64,000 bases of DNA from contig JAAUQO010000005.1 in the NCBI GenBank assembly GCA_012032775.1, positions 1 to 64,000 on the forward strand. Direction: 5' to 3'. Positions 17,664 to 27,226 of this stretch are shown one piece after another. Made by a program: the position numbers and the translations under genes. Source of the DNA: Oscillochloris sp. GTDB lineage: Bacteria; Chloroflexota; Chloroflexia; Chloroflexales; Chloroflexaceae. The stretch's first letter is position 1. Every line of letters begins with the position of its first letter. The notes under the pieces are model-generated. The model was not told the DNA's origin, did no database searches, and was given only the letters and a program-made list of their open reading frames with translations.

Positions 17664-18994
17664 TTACACCAGGATGTTCATCGGCGCTTCCATCAACTGC
17701 TTGAACACCTTGAGATACTCGGCGGCCACGGCGCCATCGACAATACGATGGTCGGCGCTGATCGTGACATTCATCACCTGGCCGATCACGATCTCGTCGT
17801 TGCGCACCACCGGCACCTTGCGGATCGCGCCGATCGCCAGGGATGCGGCCTGCGGCACGGTGATGATCGACCCGAACTCGACCACGCCGTACATACCCAG
17901 GTTCGTCACCTGGAAAGTGGCGCCCTCAAGCTCGTTCTGCTTGATTTTGCCTTCGCGGGCTCGGCCGGCCATATCGCGGATCTCGGCACTGATCGCGCCG
18001 ACGCTCTTCGTGTCGGCGTCCTTCACCACCGGCGCGATCAAGCCGTCGGTGAGTGCCACGGCAACACTGACATTGATCGACGGATGGCTGGCGACGGCGG
18101 GCTGGCCGTCCTGGCCGCTCACAAAGCTGGCATTCACGGCGGGTATCTTTTGCAGCGCCTTTGCCGCAGCCTTCACGACAATATCGTTCATAGAGATTTT
18201 GGTACCGCTGGCGAGGATCTGCTCGCGCAGGGCCATGGCGGCGTCCATGTCGATCTCCATCGTGATATAGATGTGCGGCACACCGGGCTTTGAATCGTTC
18301 ATCGCGCGGCGATCGCCTTGCGCATGCGCGACATCGATGTCACCTCGGCGGTAGCCGGGGCAGCCGGGGCCGGGCTGGGGGCCGGTGTCGGCGCGGGCTT
18401 TGCCGCCGGAGCGGGGGTAGACGGAGTTGCCGGGGCCGGTGTCGGTGCGACATCGGGGGCCACTGCGCCGCCGCCGGCTGCAGCAGCTTCGACATCTTCT
18501 TTAATAATCCGTCCGCCGGGGCCGCTGCCCTGGATCTGGCGCAGATCGACGCCAAGCTCCTCGGCGATTCGTTTGGCGAGCGGCGACGCCTTCATCCGAC
18601 CATCACCGCTATTTACTGCGGGCGTTGTTGCAACGGCAGCCGGAGCGCCGGCCGGTTCGGGCGCGCCGGCCGGTGTAGGATCAACCGACGCTGCAGGCGC
18701 TTGCGCCGACTCCTTGGGCGCAGCCTCGGTCGGTACGGGAGCGGAAGGCGCATCGGCCGGCGCATCGCCGATATACGCGATCACCTCGCCGATCGGCACC
18801 GTCTGGCCCTCGCCGATCACGATCTTGCTCAGCTTCCCGGCCTCAAACGACTCCAACTCCATCGTCGCCTTATCGGTTTCGATCTCGGCGATGATATCAC
18901 CGACCGCAACCTCATCGCCGGGCTGCTTGAGCCAGCGGCCCACGGTTCCTTCCGACATCGTGTCGGAGAGCCGGGGCATGGTTACTTCACCCAT
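17664..18994 (-). CDS. pdhC: 2-oxoacid dehydrogenase E2, dihydrolipoamide acyltransferase (frameshifted)
   Basis: E2 core of the pyruvate (or branched-chain) dehydrogenase complex; it moves the acyl group from lipoyl-lysine to CoA. The N-terminal part has the lipoyl domain with the modified Lys in IETDKATMELES, a Pro/Ala-rich linker, the E1/E3-binding domain (KASPLAKRIAEELGVDL near 133) and a second linker. It ends SRMRKAIAAR followed by a stop. The catalytic domain continues in the next frame as MNDSKPGVPHIY through to ISADHRIVDGA with the active-site His. One missing base at about 18303 joins them into a normal 443 aa E2. It is last in the E1alpha-E1beta-E2 operon. Confidence 0.9.
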
Positions 18995-19014
18995 AAACCA
19001 CTCCTACAATTGCA

Positions 19015-19041
19015 GAATGCAGAATGCTGCATTCTGCATTC
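19015..19041. repeat. 27-bp palindrome between E1beta and E2
   Basis: GAATGCAGAATGC (19015-19027) and its exact reverse complement (19029-19041) flank one base. The palindrome is itself built from two TGCATTC-type units, which also occur at 24243-24271. It sits in the 60 nt gap between two genes of one operon and would fold into a hairpin in the mRNA. Confidence 0.7.
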
Positions 19042-19054
19042 CCAATTCTAAATC

Positions 19055-20041
19055 TTACTTCTTCCCTTGCAGCACTTTTCGAATGGCATGGATCAGGCTA
19101 TTGGCGCTCGGCTTCGAGGCTGCCGACAGATCCTTGGCGTAGGGCAGCGGCACTTCGATGCCGGCCACCCGCTGCACCGGCGCATCAAGGTAATCGAACG
19201 CCTCTTCCTGGATCGTCGCGGCAATCTCGGCGGTTACCCCATACGACAGCCAATCCTCGGCGATCACAATCGCCCGGTTCGTCTTCTTAACTGAGTCGAT
19301 GATCGTCGGCCGGTCGAGCGGGCGCAACGAACGCAGATCGACCACCTCAACCGAGATGCCCTCCTGCTCCATACGTTGGGCAACCTGCATGGCCACGGCG
19401 GTCATACGCGAGTACGAGATCACGCTGACATCGGTTCCCTGGCGTTTCACCTCGGCGAGGCCGATCGGCACCACATAATCATCGTCCTCAGGCACTTCGC
19501 CCTTGGTATCGTAGAGTGCGAGGCTCTCGATAAAGATCACCGGATCGTCATCGCGCACGGCGGCGCGCATCAAACCCTTGGCATCGTAGGGGGTAGAGGG
19601 CGCCACAACCTTGAGGCCGGGGCAGTAGGCGAACCAATTCTCAAAGCTCTGCGAGTGGGTGGCGGCAAGCTGGCCGGTGCCGCCCGAGGGCGTGCGGATC
19701 ACCATCGGCACCTTCACCTGGCCGCCGAACATATAGTGGATCTTGGAGGCGTGGTTGACAACCTGATCCATCGCCACCAGGATGAAGTTGATCGTCATAA
19801 TCTCGACGACCGGGCGCAAGCCGAGCATCGAAGCGCCGATCGCGACGCCGACGAAACCTTCTTCGGCGATCGGCGTATCGACCACGCGCTTGGGGCCGAA
19901 CTCTTGCAGCAACCCTTCGGTAATCCGGTACGAACCCTGGAACAACCCGATCTCTTCGCCCATCAGCAGGACATTCGGATCGCGGGCCAACTCCTCGCCA
20001 AGCGTATCGTTCAAAGCCTGACGGTAGGTCATCACTGGCAT
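19055..20041 (-). CDS. pdhB: 2-oxoacid dehydrogenase E1 component, beta subunit
   Basis: A 328 aa thiamin diphosphate enzyme subunit that pairs with E1alpha to decarboxylate pyruvate and acylate E2. Clear motifs are YRQALNDTLGEEL, LLMGEEIGLFQGSYRIT with the Glu that activates ThDP near 32, DTPIAEEGFVGVAIGASM near 62, and IRTPSGGTGQLAATHSQSFE near 120. The start MPVMTYRQ is chosen by family comparison. It lies 36 nt after the E1alpha stop. Confidence 0.94.
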   Translation of the reverse strand: MPVMTYRQALNDTLGEELARDPNVLLMGEEIGLFQGSYRITEGLLQEFGPKRVVDTPIAEEGFVGVAIGASMLGLRPVVEIMTINFILVAMDQVVNHASKIHYMFGGQVKVPMVIRTPSGGTGQLAATHSQSFENWFAYCPGLKVVAPSTPYDAKGLMRAAVRDDDPVIFIESLALYDTKGEVPEDDDYVVPIGLAEVKRQGTDVSVISYSRMTAVAMQVAQRMEQEGISVEVVDLRSLRPLDRPTIIDSVKKTNRAIVIAEDWLSYGVTAEIAATIQEEAFDYLDAPVQRVAGIEVPLPYAKDLSAASKPSANSLIHAIRKVLQGKK

Positions 20042-20077
20042 AAATTTCGTTCCTTCACACACATTGGTGGCGGCGCG

Positions 20078-21144
20078 TTACGCCTCGCCCCGATTGATCT
20101 TTACTTCGCGCAGCGCATCTTCGGGGCCGGGCGTATTCGGCACCGGTGTGGCGTACATGTTGTCGTACATCGCCTCGAAGCGGGGATCGGGGCTGCTGTT
20201 GGCGAAATCGATCGCCTCCTGCACCTCGCGATCGACCCGTTCGGTCGTCGCCTTGAGCCAATCGTCGTCCACGATCCCGCTATCGTGCAACAGGGTGGCG
20301 AAATTGCGCACCGGGTCGAAGCTTTCGCGGCCTTTGCGCACCTCATCCTGATCGCGGTAGCGGTCGGCGTCGATCACTGAATGGCCGCGGAAGCGGAAAC
20401 TGATCACATCCAGGATCGCCGCTCGCCGTCTTTCTCGGCCTTCTCACGCAGCCGGCGCACGGTATCGCGAACTTCCAGCACATTGGTGCCGTCCACGCGC
20501 TCGCCGTGGATGCGGAACGAGGCTCCCTTCTTGTACAGATCCGGCTCGGATGAACCGGCCGCCACCGAGGTGCCCATGCCGTAGCCGTTATTGACGACGA
20601 AGAAGAGCACCGGGCAATTCCAAAGCTTGGCCAGGTTCAGCGACTCGTAGAATGCGCCGATATTGGTAGTTGCGTCGCCCATTTGCGCAACCACAACGCC
20701 GGGCTTGCTTTGATACTTCAGGGCGTAGGCTGCGCCCACCGCCAACGGCACCTGGCCGCCGACAATCGCGTAGCCGCCCATAAAATGGGCCTTCTCATCG
20801 AACAGGTGCATCGAACCGCCGCGCCCGCCGGAAACGCCGGTCTCTTTACCGAACAATTCGGCCATCACCGGGCCGGGCGGCACGCCGCGAGCCAGAATAT
20901 AGCCGTGCTCACGATAGTTGGTGAAAATATAATCGTCGGGGGTGAGTGCGGCCATCAAGCCGACAATGGTCGCCTCTTCGCCCAGATTCAGGTGGCAGTA
21001 GCCGCCGATCTTGGCCTTGACGTACATCTCGCTGGTACGTTCTTCGAAACGGCGCAGCAACAACATCTGGTAATAGTAGTGCTGCAATACCTCGGCATCC
21101 TCGCGCTCCAATGCGGCGCGGGTTGCGTCTTCTACCTTCGCCAT
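20078..21144 (-). CDS. pdhA: 2-oxoacid dehydrogenase E1 component, alpha subunit (frameshifted)
   Basis: The ThDP-binding subunit of E1. It has YYYQMLLLRRFEERTSEMY near residue 18, GYCHLNLGEEATIVG near 40, and the ThDP/Mg motif GDATTNIGAFYESLNLAKLW near 155. The frame stops after EKDGERRSWM, while the next frame continues ILDVISFRFRGHSVIDADRYR. A missing base near 20417 restores a 355 aa protein. A strong AAGGAG precedes the ATG at 21144. It is the first gene of the operon; no E3 (lipoamide dehydrogenase) gene is in the window. Confidence 0.92.
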
Positions 21145-21251
21145 CAGGTTCTCCTTATCGCAAGATTCTTGCTGCTTGTTGAGCCAGACCGCCCATCCAA
21201 GCAGCAAGAAACAGCCATCGCGGGGAAGTGCGGTACGTTGCCGGCCGAGGC

Positions 21252-21719
21252 TTACATGCCGGGCGGCACGACATCCTGGTTGAATGCGCTCTCGCTGGCG
21301 CCGCAGCGCGGACATGTGTGCGGTGGCTCCATACCCCGCACGATCTCGCCGCAAACGCCGCAGACCCAACGCATCGCAATCTGACGCACCAGATCGGAAC
21401 GACTGACAATTCCGACCACCTGGCCGTTCTCGACCACCGGCACGCGCCGGATGCGCTGGTTGGTCAGCAGATGCTGTACTTGCTCAACATCGGTGTCGGG
21501 GGTGACGCTGATCACGCCACGGGTCATAATATCGACGACCACGCGACCGCTTTTCGCGATCAGGTCGTGCTCCGTTACCAGTCCGACCAGCAAACCCGAC
21601 TCATCGACCACCGGCAGTCCGCTGATCCGATTACGCGCCAGCATCCGCGCCACCTCTTCGACGGCGCTGTTGTCGCGAACCACCAGCACGTTTTCGGTCA
21701 TGATCTCGCGGGCTTTCAT
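21252..21719 (-). CDS. Paired CBS domains with C-terminal zinc knuckle
   Basis: A 155 aa protein with two CBS motifs (MTENVLVVRDNSAVEEVARM and MTRGVISVTPDTDVEQVQHL), forming one Bateman module that usually binds adenine nucleotides. After residue 118 it carries CGVCGE and CPRCGA knuckles, a rubredoxin-like metal site. The combination suggests a nucleotide- or redox-sensing regulator, but the target is unknown. It lies just upstream of the dehydrogenase operon in the same direction (107 nt gap). A second CBS pair protein is at 45604-46050. Confidence 0.82.
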   Translation of the reverse strand: MKAREIMTENVLVVRDNSAVEEVARMLARNRISGLPVVDESGLLVGLVTEHDLIAKSGRVVVDIMTRGVISVTPDTDVEQVQHLLTNQRIRRVPVVENGQVVGIVSRSDLVRQIAMRWVCGVCGEIVRGMEPPHTCPRCGASESAFNQDVVPPGM

Positions 21720-22000
21720 AAACTGCACTTTCCTGCTAGTACGGTTCAATTGCCGTATCTTGTGAATATCGTCACAAATTTCCCGCGCCGTATTATCCGG
21801 CAGGGTGGAAAGGTGATATGTAAAAGGCACCGAAGCAATCACAGTATAACAGACCTTCCCGGCTGTGCGCTCAGTGTGCAGTAGCGGTGCAAAAACTGTG
21901 CTCGATGCCATATAATTCCGGGCCGGACGGCAGGATCGTTGAGATGCTGCTTGAGCCGTGCGACAACACAATCCGCTGCCGAGCATCACGATCCGGGCTG

Positions 22001-22483
22001 TTAAACGCCTTTGGTTTCACGAATCTCACGCAACAGATTGCGGCTGGCGCTGGTGATCAACCGGTAAACCTGCTCAAAGCCGCCGTCGTAGTACGGATCG
22101 GGAACTTCGCGCACGGGTTGTTCCGGGGCGTAATCAAGCAACAAGCGTACCCGCTGGGCCACATCGGGATGGCGGATCGCGATATCGCGCATGTTCTCGT
22201 GATCCATCGCCAGAATGTAGTCGAACTGATCAAAATCGGCTGCGCGCAACTGTCGGGCACGCTGGTCGCCGGGGTCGATGCGGTATTTGCGCAAGATGTC
22301 CAGAGTGCCGCCGTGGGGCGGTTCGCCGGCGTGCCAGCCGCCGGTGCCGGCCGAGTCGATCAGAAAACGATCAGCTAGCCCGGCCTCGTTGACCAGATGC
22401 CGAAAAACGGCCTCGGCCATCGGCGAGCGGCAGATATTGCCCATGCAGACGAACAGAACCTGAACTGGTTGGAGGGTGTTCAT
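22001..22483 (-). CDS. Low molecular weight protein-tyrosine phosphatase
   Basis: A 160 aa phosphatase with the signature VLFVCMGNICRSPMAEAVF (CX5R loop, nucleophile Cys at about 13) at the N-terminus and the general acid Asp in DPYYDGG near 130. Normal family length and order. It would dephosphorylate phosphotyrosine on proteins in the cytoplasm. The start could be the ATG at 22483 or 22492; the first fits the family better. It follows the metalloenzyme gene by about 30 nt and is likely in the same transcript. Confidence 0.92.
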   Translation of the reverse strand: MNTLQPVQVLFVCMGNICRSPMAEAVFRHLVNEAGLADRFLIDSAGTGGWHAGEPPHGGTLDILRKYRIDPGDQRARQLRAADFDQFDYILAMDHENMRDIAIRHPDVAQRVRLLLDYAPEQPVREVPDPYYDGGFEQVYRLITSASRNLLREIRETKGV

Positions 22484-22498
22484 ATTTTCCATTACATA

Positions 22499-22523
22499 GT
22501 AGGGGCGCATGCTTCGCCCTTAG
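22499..22523. repeat. Small GTAGGGGCG-type palindrome
   Basis: TAGGGGCG (22500-22507) can pair with CGCCCTTA (22515-22522), closing a loop CATGCTT. It sits between the phosphatase and metalloenzyme genes and overlaps the stop of the latter. It belongs to a family of GC-rich palindromes at other gene junctions in the window. Confidence 0.5.
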
Positions 22524-23416
22524 CCAAGTACCGCCAAAATCGCCTCCGCCACCTGGTCGATCCGGCGTACCGCAGCGAAGTGCGCGGCGGCCGGGCCAAC
22601 CGCCAGCAGCGGAACTGCGGCTTCGGTATGCCCTTTGATGCTCGTATCTTCCAGATTTCCATGGTCGCTGGTGATCAGCAACGTGTCGGTTGAGCGCAGC
22701 GTGTCGAGTACTCCGCCGATCATGCCATCGACGCGCAGAAGTGTTTCGCCGATGCCTGCGACGCCAAGCCGCCCGTGGCCGGCCAGGTCGGTCATGAAAC
22801 TTTCGAAAAAGACCAGTTCGTGCTCGTGGGCAAAGGCGGCAAGCCATGCACCGGCTTCTTCGGGTGCGACAGGCGCAAGATCCGGGCCTTCGCCGCGGAG
22901 TTGCAGCATGGCGCCGGTGATGTCCCAGCTGAGCGCCCGGCCCGCAGCGAAATCATCCAGGGTGCGTAAACGGACGCCGGCGCCTTCAGCCGCGATCACA
23001 CTCGCCGAGCGCCGCACACGTCGGCTCGCGATTGCTTGCCAGTAGCCGGGAGTGAACACATTCGCGAAAGCGACCGCATGTCCGGCCGCACGGGCGCGGC
23101 GCAACACCGAGCGTTCGGCCAGCAACGGGCGCAGGGCCGTAGGCGGGAAATTCGGCTGGTGCCGGCCGTGCATCGCCGGCGCATTGACGCCGGCCAAAAG
23201 TGCGACATGGCCGGTGCCGCTTTGTGGTGCGCCGGCCACGCCAAGGGCTGCGTCGATCGGTTGGAGCAGAAGACCGGCTCGCTGCTGCACATGCTCCAGG
23301 CTGAGCGGCCCGCCGAGGAGTTGCTGTAGCCGGAGCATCGGGACGGTGGTGAATGGATTGTTGGGGCCGGCGGGTGCCAATCCCACACCATCGAGAAAGA
23401 CAAAGATAATCGCCAT
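22520..23416 (-). CDS. Alkaline-phosphatase-superfamily metalloenzyme (iPGM-like)
   Basis: A 298 aa protein with the two-metal fold shared by phosphopentomutase, alkaline phosphatase and cofactor-independent phosphoglycerate mutase. Metal ligands are visible as FVFLDGVG near residue 6, DLAGHGRLG near 215 and TSDHGNLED near 252, with HTEAAVPLLAVG after them. It is shorter than iPGM (about 510 aa) and lacks its inserted phosphatase cap, so phosphoglycerate mutase activity is not claimed. It lies 6 nt after the PabA/TrpG gene. Confidence 0.75.
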   Translation of the reverse strand: MAIIFVFLDGVGLAPAGPNNPFTTVPMLRLQQLLGGPLSLEHVQQRAGLLLQPIDAALGVAGAPQSGTGHVALLAGVNAPAMHGRHQPNFPPTALRPLLAERSVLRRARAAGHAVAFANVFTPGYWQAIASRRVRRSASVIAAEGAGVRLRTLDDFAAGRALSWDITGAMLQLRGEGPDLAPVAPEEAGAWLAAFAHEHELVFFESFMTDLAGHGRLGVAGIGETLLRVDGMIGGVLDTLRSTDTLLITSDHGNLEDTSIKGHTEAAVPLLAVGPAAAHFAAVRRIDQVAEAILAVLG

Positions 23417-23422
23417 GCATGC

Positions 23423-23986
23423 TTACTTCAAAAAATTCGCCAGCAGTTGTTTGCCGTGGTCGGTCAGGATCGACTCGGGGTGAAATTGCACGCCCTGAAT
23501 CGGGTGTTCGCGATGGCGCAAGCCCATAATCACGCCGTCGTCCGTCCAGGCGGTGATCGCCAACTCGGCGGGCAGATCGTCGCGGCGCACGATCAGCGAG
23601 TGATAGCGCGTGGCGGTGAACGGATCTTCCAGCCCGGCGAAGACCCCCTGGCCGTTGTGGCGAATCGCCGAGAGCTTGCCGTGCATCACCTGTGGCGCCC
23701 GTACCACTGCCCCGCCGTAGGCTGCGCCGAGGGCCTGGTGGCCCAAACACACGCCGAGGGTGGGAACATGTGGGCCGAGCTCCTGAATGAGTGCGATGCT
23801 GATGCCGGCCTCATGGGGTGTACACGGGCCGGGGCTGATCACGATCCGATCCGGCTTCAGGGCTGCGACATCGGCCACGCTCAGCGCATCGTTGCGGCGC
23901 ACATCAACTGCGGCGCCCAACTCGCTCAGATATTGAAACAGATTATAGGTAAACGAATCGTAGTTATCGAGCAACAGTACCCGCAT
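23423..23986 (-). CDS. pabA: Anthranilate/aminodeoxychorismate synthase glutaminase
   Basis: A 187 aa class I glutaminase that supplies ammonia to TrpE or PabB. It has [17 protein letters not shown] at the start, [13 protein letters not shown] near 52, the nucleophile Cys in [10 protein letters not shown] near 78 and the His-Glu pair in [13 protein letters not shown] near 167. Many bacteria use one such subunit for both tryptophan and folate synthesis. No trpE or pabB is adjacent, so the pathway is open. The start [10 protein letters not shown] is set by family comparison. Confidence 0.92.
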   Translation of the reverse strand: MRVLLLDNYDSFTYNLFQYLSELGAAVDVRRNDALSVADVAALKPDRIVISPGPCTPHEAGISIALIQELGPHVPTLGVCLGHQALGAAYGGAVVRAPQVMHGKLSAIRHNGQGVFAGLEDPFTATRYHSLIVRRDDLPAELAITAWTDDGVIMGLRHREHPIQGVQFHPESILTDHGKQLLANFLK

Positions 23987-24287
23987 CGTAGCCTCCTGGC
24001 ATTTCATTGTTGCGCGCAGTATAGCGGTCGATGCACTGCGGCGCAACCGGCGCGACGCAAACTGCTGTGTTCCATCCGGGCCTGATACCTGCCTGAAAAT
24101 CGTGCCCCGGTCATCCAATTGTCATCGTACGCAGTGTTGTAGTGGTTATGGTGTCGTTAAGATAAGCGCGAGTTCAATCCGAAGCGATTTCGATGACATG
24201 ATCTTCGCCGGTAGTCAGCGATCATCGCAAAGGAACCCGTGCAGAAATTCTGCATTCTGCATTCTGAATTTCCCCATGGAGGCTGCG
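23987..24287. other. Intergenic region with TGCATTC repeat
   Basis: A 301 nt stretch between the divergent pabA and PGRP genes. I see no gene in it. At 24243-24271 GAAATTC and GAATTTC enclose three copies of a TGCATTC-like unit, related to the palindrome at 19015-19041. Promoters for both genes must lie here, but no clear -35/-10 pair is seen. Confidence 0.5.
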
Positions 24288-27187
24288 ATGCTGTTGCGTC
24301 TGCGTATTCTTTTTATACCACTTTTTATTGCAGCGCTTCTAGTACTCGTGTCGATCGCCGGACGTAGCGACGCCGGGCCGACCGTCGATACAGCTACCGG
24401 TCGTCCTGAACAGGTGGCGCTGACAACAATCCCTACGGAAGGCGCATCACTTTTGGCGTCCCTCGGCGCAAGCTACCTTTCGCCGGTGCAGGCGACGGCT
24501 ACCCCGTTCACTCATATACTCCTACGTTGGGAGGCACTGGTTCCCGCCGGCGCCCATGTCCACATCGAAGTTCGCGCCAGCTTCGACGGCATGGATTGGA
24601 CTCCCTGGGGCGAGGTGTTGGAAAACCCCGACCTATGGGTGCCGGCCGATGGTGATTATGTCTTCTGGAGCCAGGAGATCTACGCCGGCGAGGGAGTGCA
24701 ATTCTGGCAGGTGCGCGCCCAGACGAGCCGGCTCCTGATGGAATGCTGCCGCGCCTCGATTCGATCGAAGTCAATACTGTCGATGCCCGCTTCGGCTCGT
24801 CCGACCCCTTGTCGGCCGCCAATTTGCAACATTCCCTTGCCGGCTTCGACAAGCCGCCGGTAGTGAGCCGGAGCGCCTGGGGCAGCCCCGACGGCCAGGG
24901 CAGTCGGGTGAATCCGGCCCACTACCCGGTTACGCATATGGTTATTCACCATACCGCCGACTCGAACAGCCTGAGTGGCAGCCAGCAGAGTTGGGCCGAC
25001 CGGGTGCGCGCGATCTGGTCGTTTCATACCTACACCCGCGGCTGGGGCGACATCGGCTACAACTACCTGATCGACCCGAACGGCGTGATCTACGAGGGCC
25101 GCGCCGGTGGTGATGATGCGGTCGCCTTTCACGATACCGCCAACTACGGCTCGATGGGGATCGTGCTGATCGGCACGTATTCCAATGTCGATCCGCAGGC
25201 TGCCGCGCTCAACAGCGCCGTGGATCTGCTGACCTGGAAAAGCGCCCAGAAGCGGATCGATCCCCTTGGCCGGGCCTTCTACTATGGTTGCTCGATCTCG
25301 AAGTACTGCAAGCCCTTCACCCCCGGCTCGATCGCCGAGACGATCTCCGGCCACCGCGATGCCACACCCGGCCGTACGTCTTGTCCCGGCGATCGGCTGC
25401 ACAGTCGCATTCCGGAGTTACGCCAGCGTGTCGCCAACCGCCTCGCCGGCCTGCCGGAAGCCGCTGCCCCCGACAACGGCGATCTCATTATCGACGATCT
25501 GGAGGGTCGGTTTACGCGCAACAGTGCCAACTGGTATGGTGCCTGCGGTTACGGCGGCAGCAGCGTCTATACTTATTCCACCGACAACCCGGCTGAGAGT
25601 AGCAATAACGCCGTCTGGACGCCGAACATCCCGGCCGATGGCCAGTACCGAGTGCTGGTGCATATTCCCGAGGGCTGTGATCAGGCCACGCCGACAAGTC
25701 AGGCCCGTTACCGGATCAACAGCGCCGACGGCGAACGCGAGGTGCTGATCGACCAGAATGCGCGCCGCGGCTGGATTGAGTTGGGCAGTTTCCGCTTTAC
25801 GACCGGCACCAATGGTTCGGTGCAACTGAGCGATCTTACCGGCGAACCGCTGAGCGCCGGGCGGGTGGTCTATTTCGATGCCGTGCAGTTCGTGAAGGAA
25901 GACGGCGCGCGGATCGAGTTGCTGGCGGTGCAGGCCGAGCAGACCAGTGTCGCCGCCGGCGAGTTGCTGAAAGTAACTTTTACGGTGCGCAACAGCGGCA
26001 ATGGCCCTGCCGAGACCCAGGATCCGCAGGCCGGCACCAACTCCGATGCGCAAGGCAGCTACGACAGCGCCAACGGCTATGTCTACGACGAGGGCGAATG
26101 TTTCCTCGGCGCGCCCGAGCAGGATTATCCGATCTATCCGAAGCAAGGCGGCAGTTTCCGGCTCACCCTCGGCCCGATCAATCGTGGCGTCGCCTGCGCC
26201 GGTGAGAGCGGCGGTTATCCCTGGCGTTGGGGTTTGAATGGTTCGCTGGCGCCGGGTGAGACCCGCGACGTGATCGGCTACGTACGGTTCCGTGAGCCGG
26301 GACAGGTGCAGTTGCAGGCCGGCGTGATCCGCGAATATGTCGCATATCTGGCGCAAAATGTTGTTCTGCCGACGATCACCGTTACTCCGGAGCGTCAGTC
26401 CCCGGCGCCGGCTGCATTCAACGAAAACCTGCAACCACTGGCCCATGTCTATCGCTTAGGGCAAATGCCCGACAACTTGCTGGCCCGGACGCACAATCCG
26501 CTCTCGATTGTGAAAGGCGAGTTGCTGGGCAGTTTCGTCTGGAGCGGCGAATTACGCGAGTGGGGCGACGGTGGACCGTTGCCGGGCGTGAGCGACGGCT
26601 TTGTGATCGAGCAGACGCGGGTTTTTGTGGCGCCGTTGGATGGCGAATATACCTTCAGTGTCACCAGCGACGACGGCGCATGGTTGTGGGTGAACGGCAG
26701 ACCGCTGGTGGTCAATGCCGGCTTGCACAATGCCGAAAGCGCTACCGGAACCATCTATTTGCCGGCAGGGCGCCATGTGCTGGGCTTCAAATACTTCGAG
26801 CGCGGTGGAACGGCGGTGGCCGGCTACGCCGTACAGCATCCCGGCGAAAGCAGCTTCCGCACGCCGGTCGATGGCCTGGCCGGTGTGGGTGGCGGCATCG
26901 ATTTGCGCATTGGAACCGGCTTTCGGCGCCTGCAAGGGCTGACTCTTGCCGCCGACGATCTGGGCGGCAGCGGCGCGGCTTTGTTGCGAGCCTCATTCGA
27001 TGGGATCAGTTGGTACGACTTGCCGGGCGGAATGATAAATATGGGCGAGTTAAGCGCGGGCGAATACCATCTGCGCTATCGAGCCGTAGACGCGGCGGGC
27101 AACGAATCGCCGATTACGGAACTGCATTTCCGCGTCGATCCGGCGCTCCGCGAAGAACAGATCTTCCTGCCGTTACTGGCAAAATGA
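24288..27187 (+). CDS. Secreted PGRP-type amidase with golvesin-like and PA14 domains (frameshifted)
   Basis: A large exported protein, 966 aa once a missing base near 24729 is restored (frame 1 ends QVRAQTS, frame 2 resumes PAPDGMLPRLDS). It begins with a signal helix. A peptidoglycan-recognition / N-acetylmuramoyl-L-alanine amidase domain lies at about 190-385: VIHHTAD, GWGDIGYNYL, and the Zn ligands HRD and C in SGHRDATPGRTSCPGD. A golvesin-type beta domain follows (YSTDNPAESSNNAVWTPNIP), then an unclassified Ig-like region, a PA14 lectin-like domain (VTSDDGAWLWVNG) and a last Ig-like strand set. It probably cleaves peptidoglycan stems while bound to a surface glycan. GGAGG fixes the ATG at 24288. 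Confidence 0.85.
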
Positions 27188-27192
27188 GTGCA

Positions 27193-27222
27193 GTATGGGG
27201 TCGAGCTTACTCGACCCCATAC
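27193..27222 (+). terminator. Terminator hairpin after the PGRP gene
   Basis: GTATGGGGTCGAG (27193-27205) and CTCGACCCCATAC (27210-27222) form a 13 bp perfect stem with a CTTA loop, 6 nt after the PGRP stop. It lies between convergent genes and may serve both strands. Confidence 0.8.
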
Positions 27223-27226
27223 CCAT

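Noticed and set aside
17664-18994. E2 as two natural subunits (lipoyl carrier and separate catalytic chain) with ATGA coupling
   Set aside because: The break falls inside the conserved SRMRKAIAxRM helix at the start of the catalytic domain, not in a linker, so a split protein is unlikely.
18299-20407. Programmed frameshifting or UGA recoding in E2 and E1alpha
   Set aside because: Stops at these points are out of frame artefacts of a missing base, not in-frame UGA. No shared slippery site or downstream stem is visible, and the same kind of lesion occurs in unrelated genes.
22520-23416. Cofactor-independent phosphoglycerate mutase (gpmI)
   Set aside because: Only about 300 aa; the transferase cap domain is absent, so a general alkaline-phosphatase-fold call is safer.
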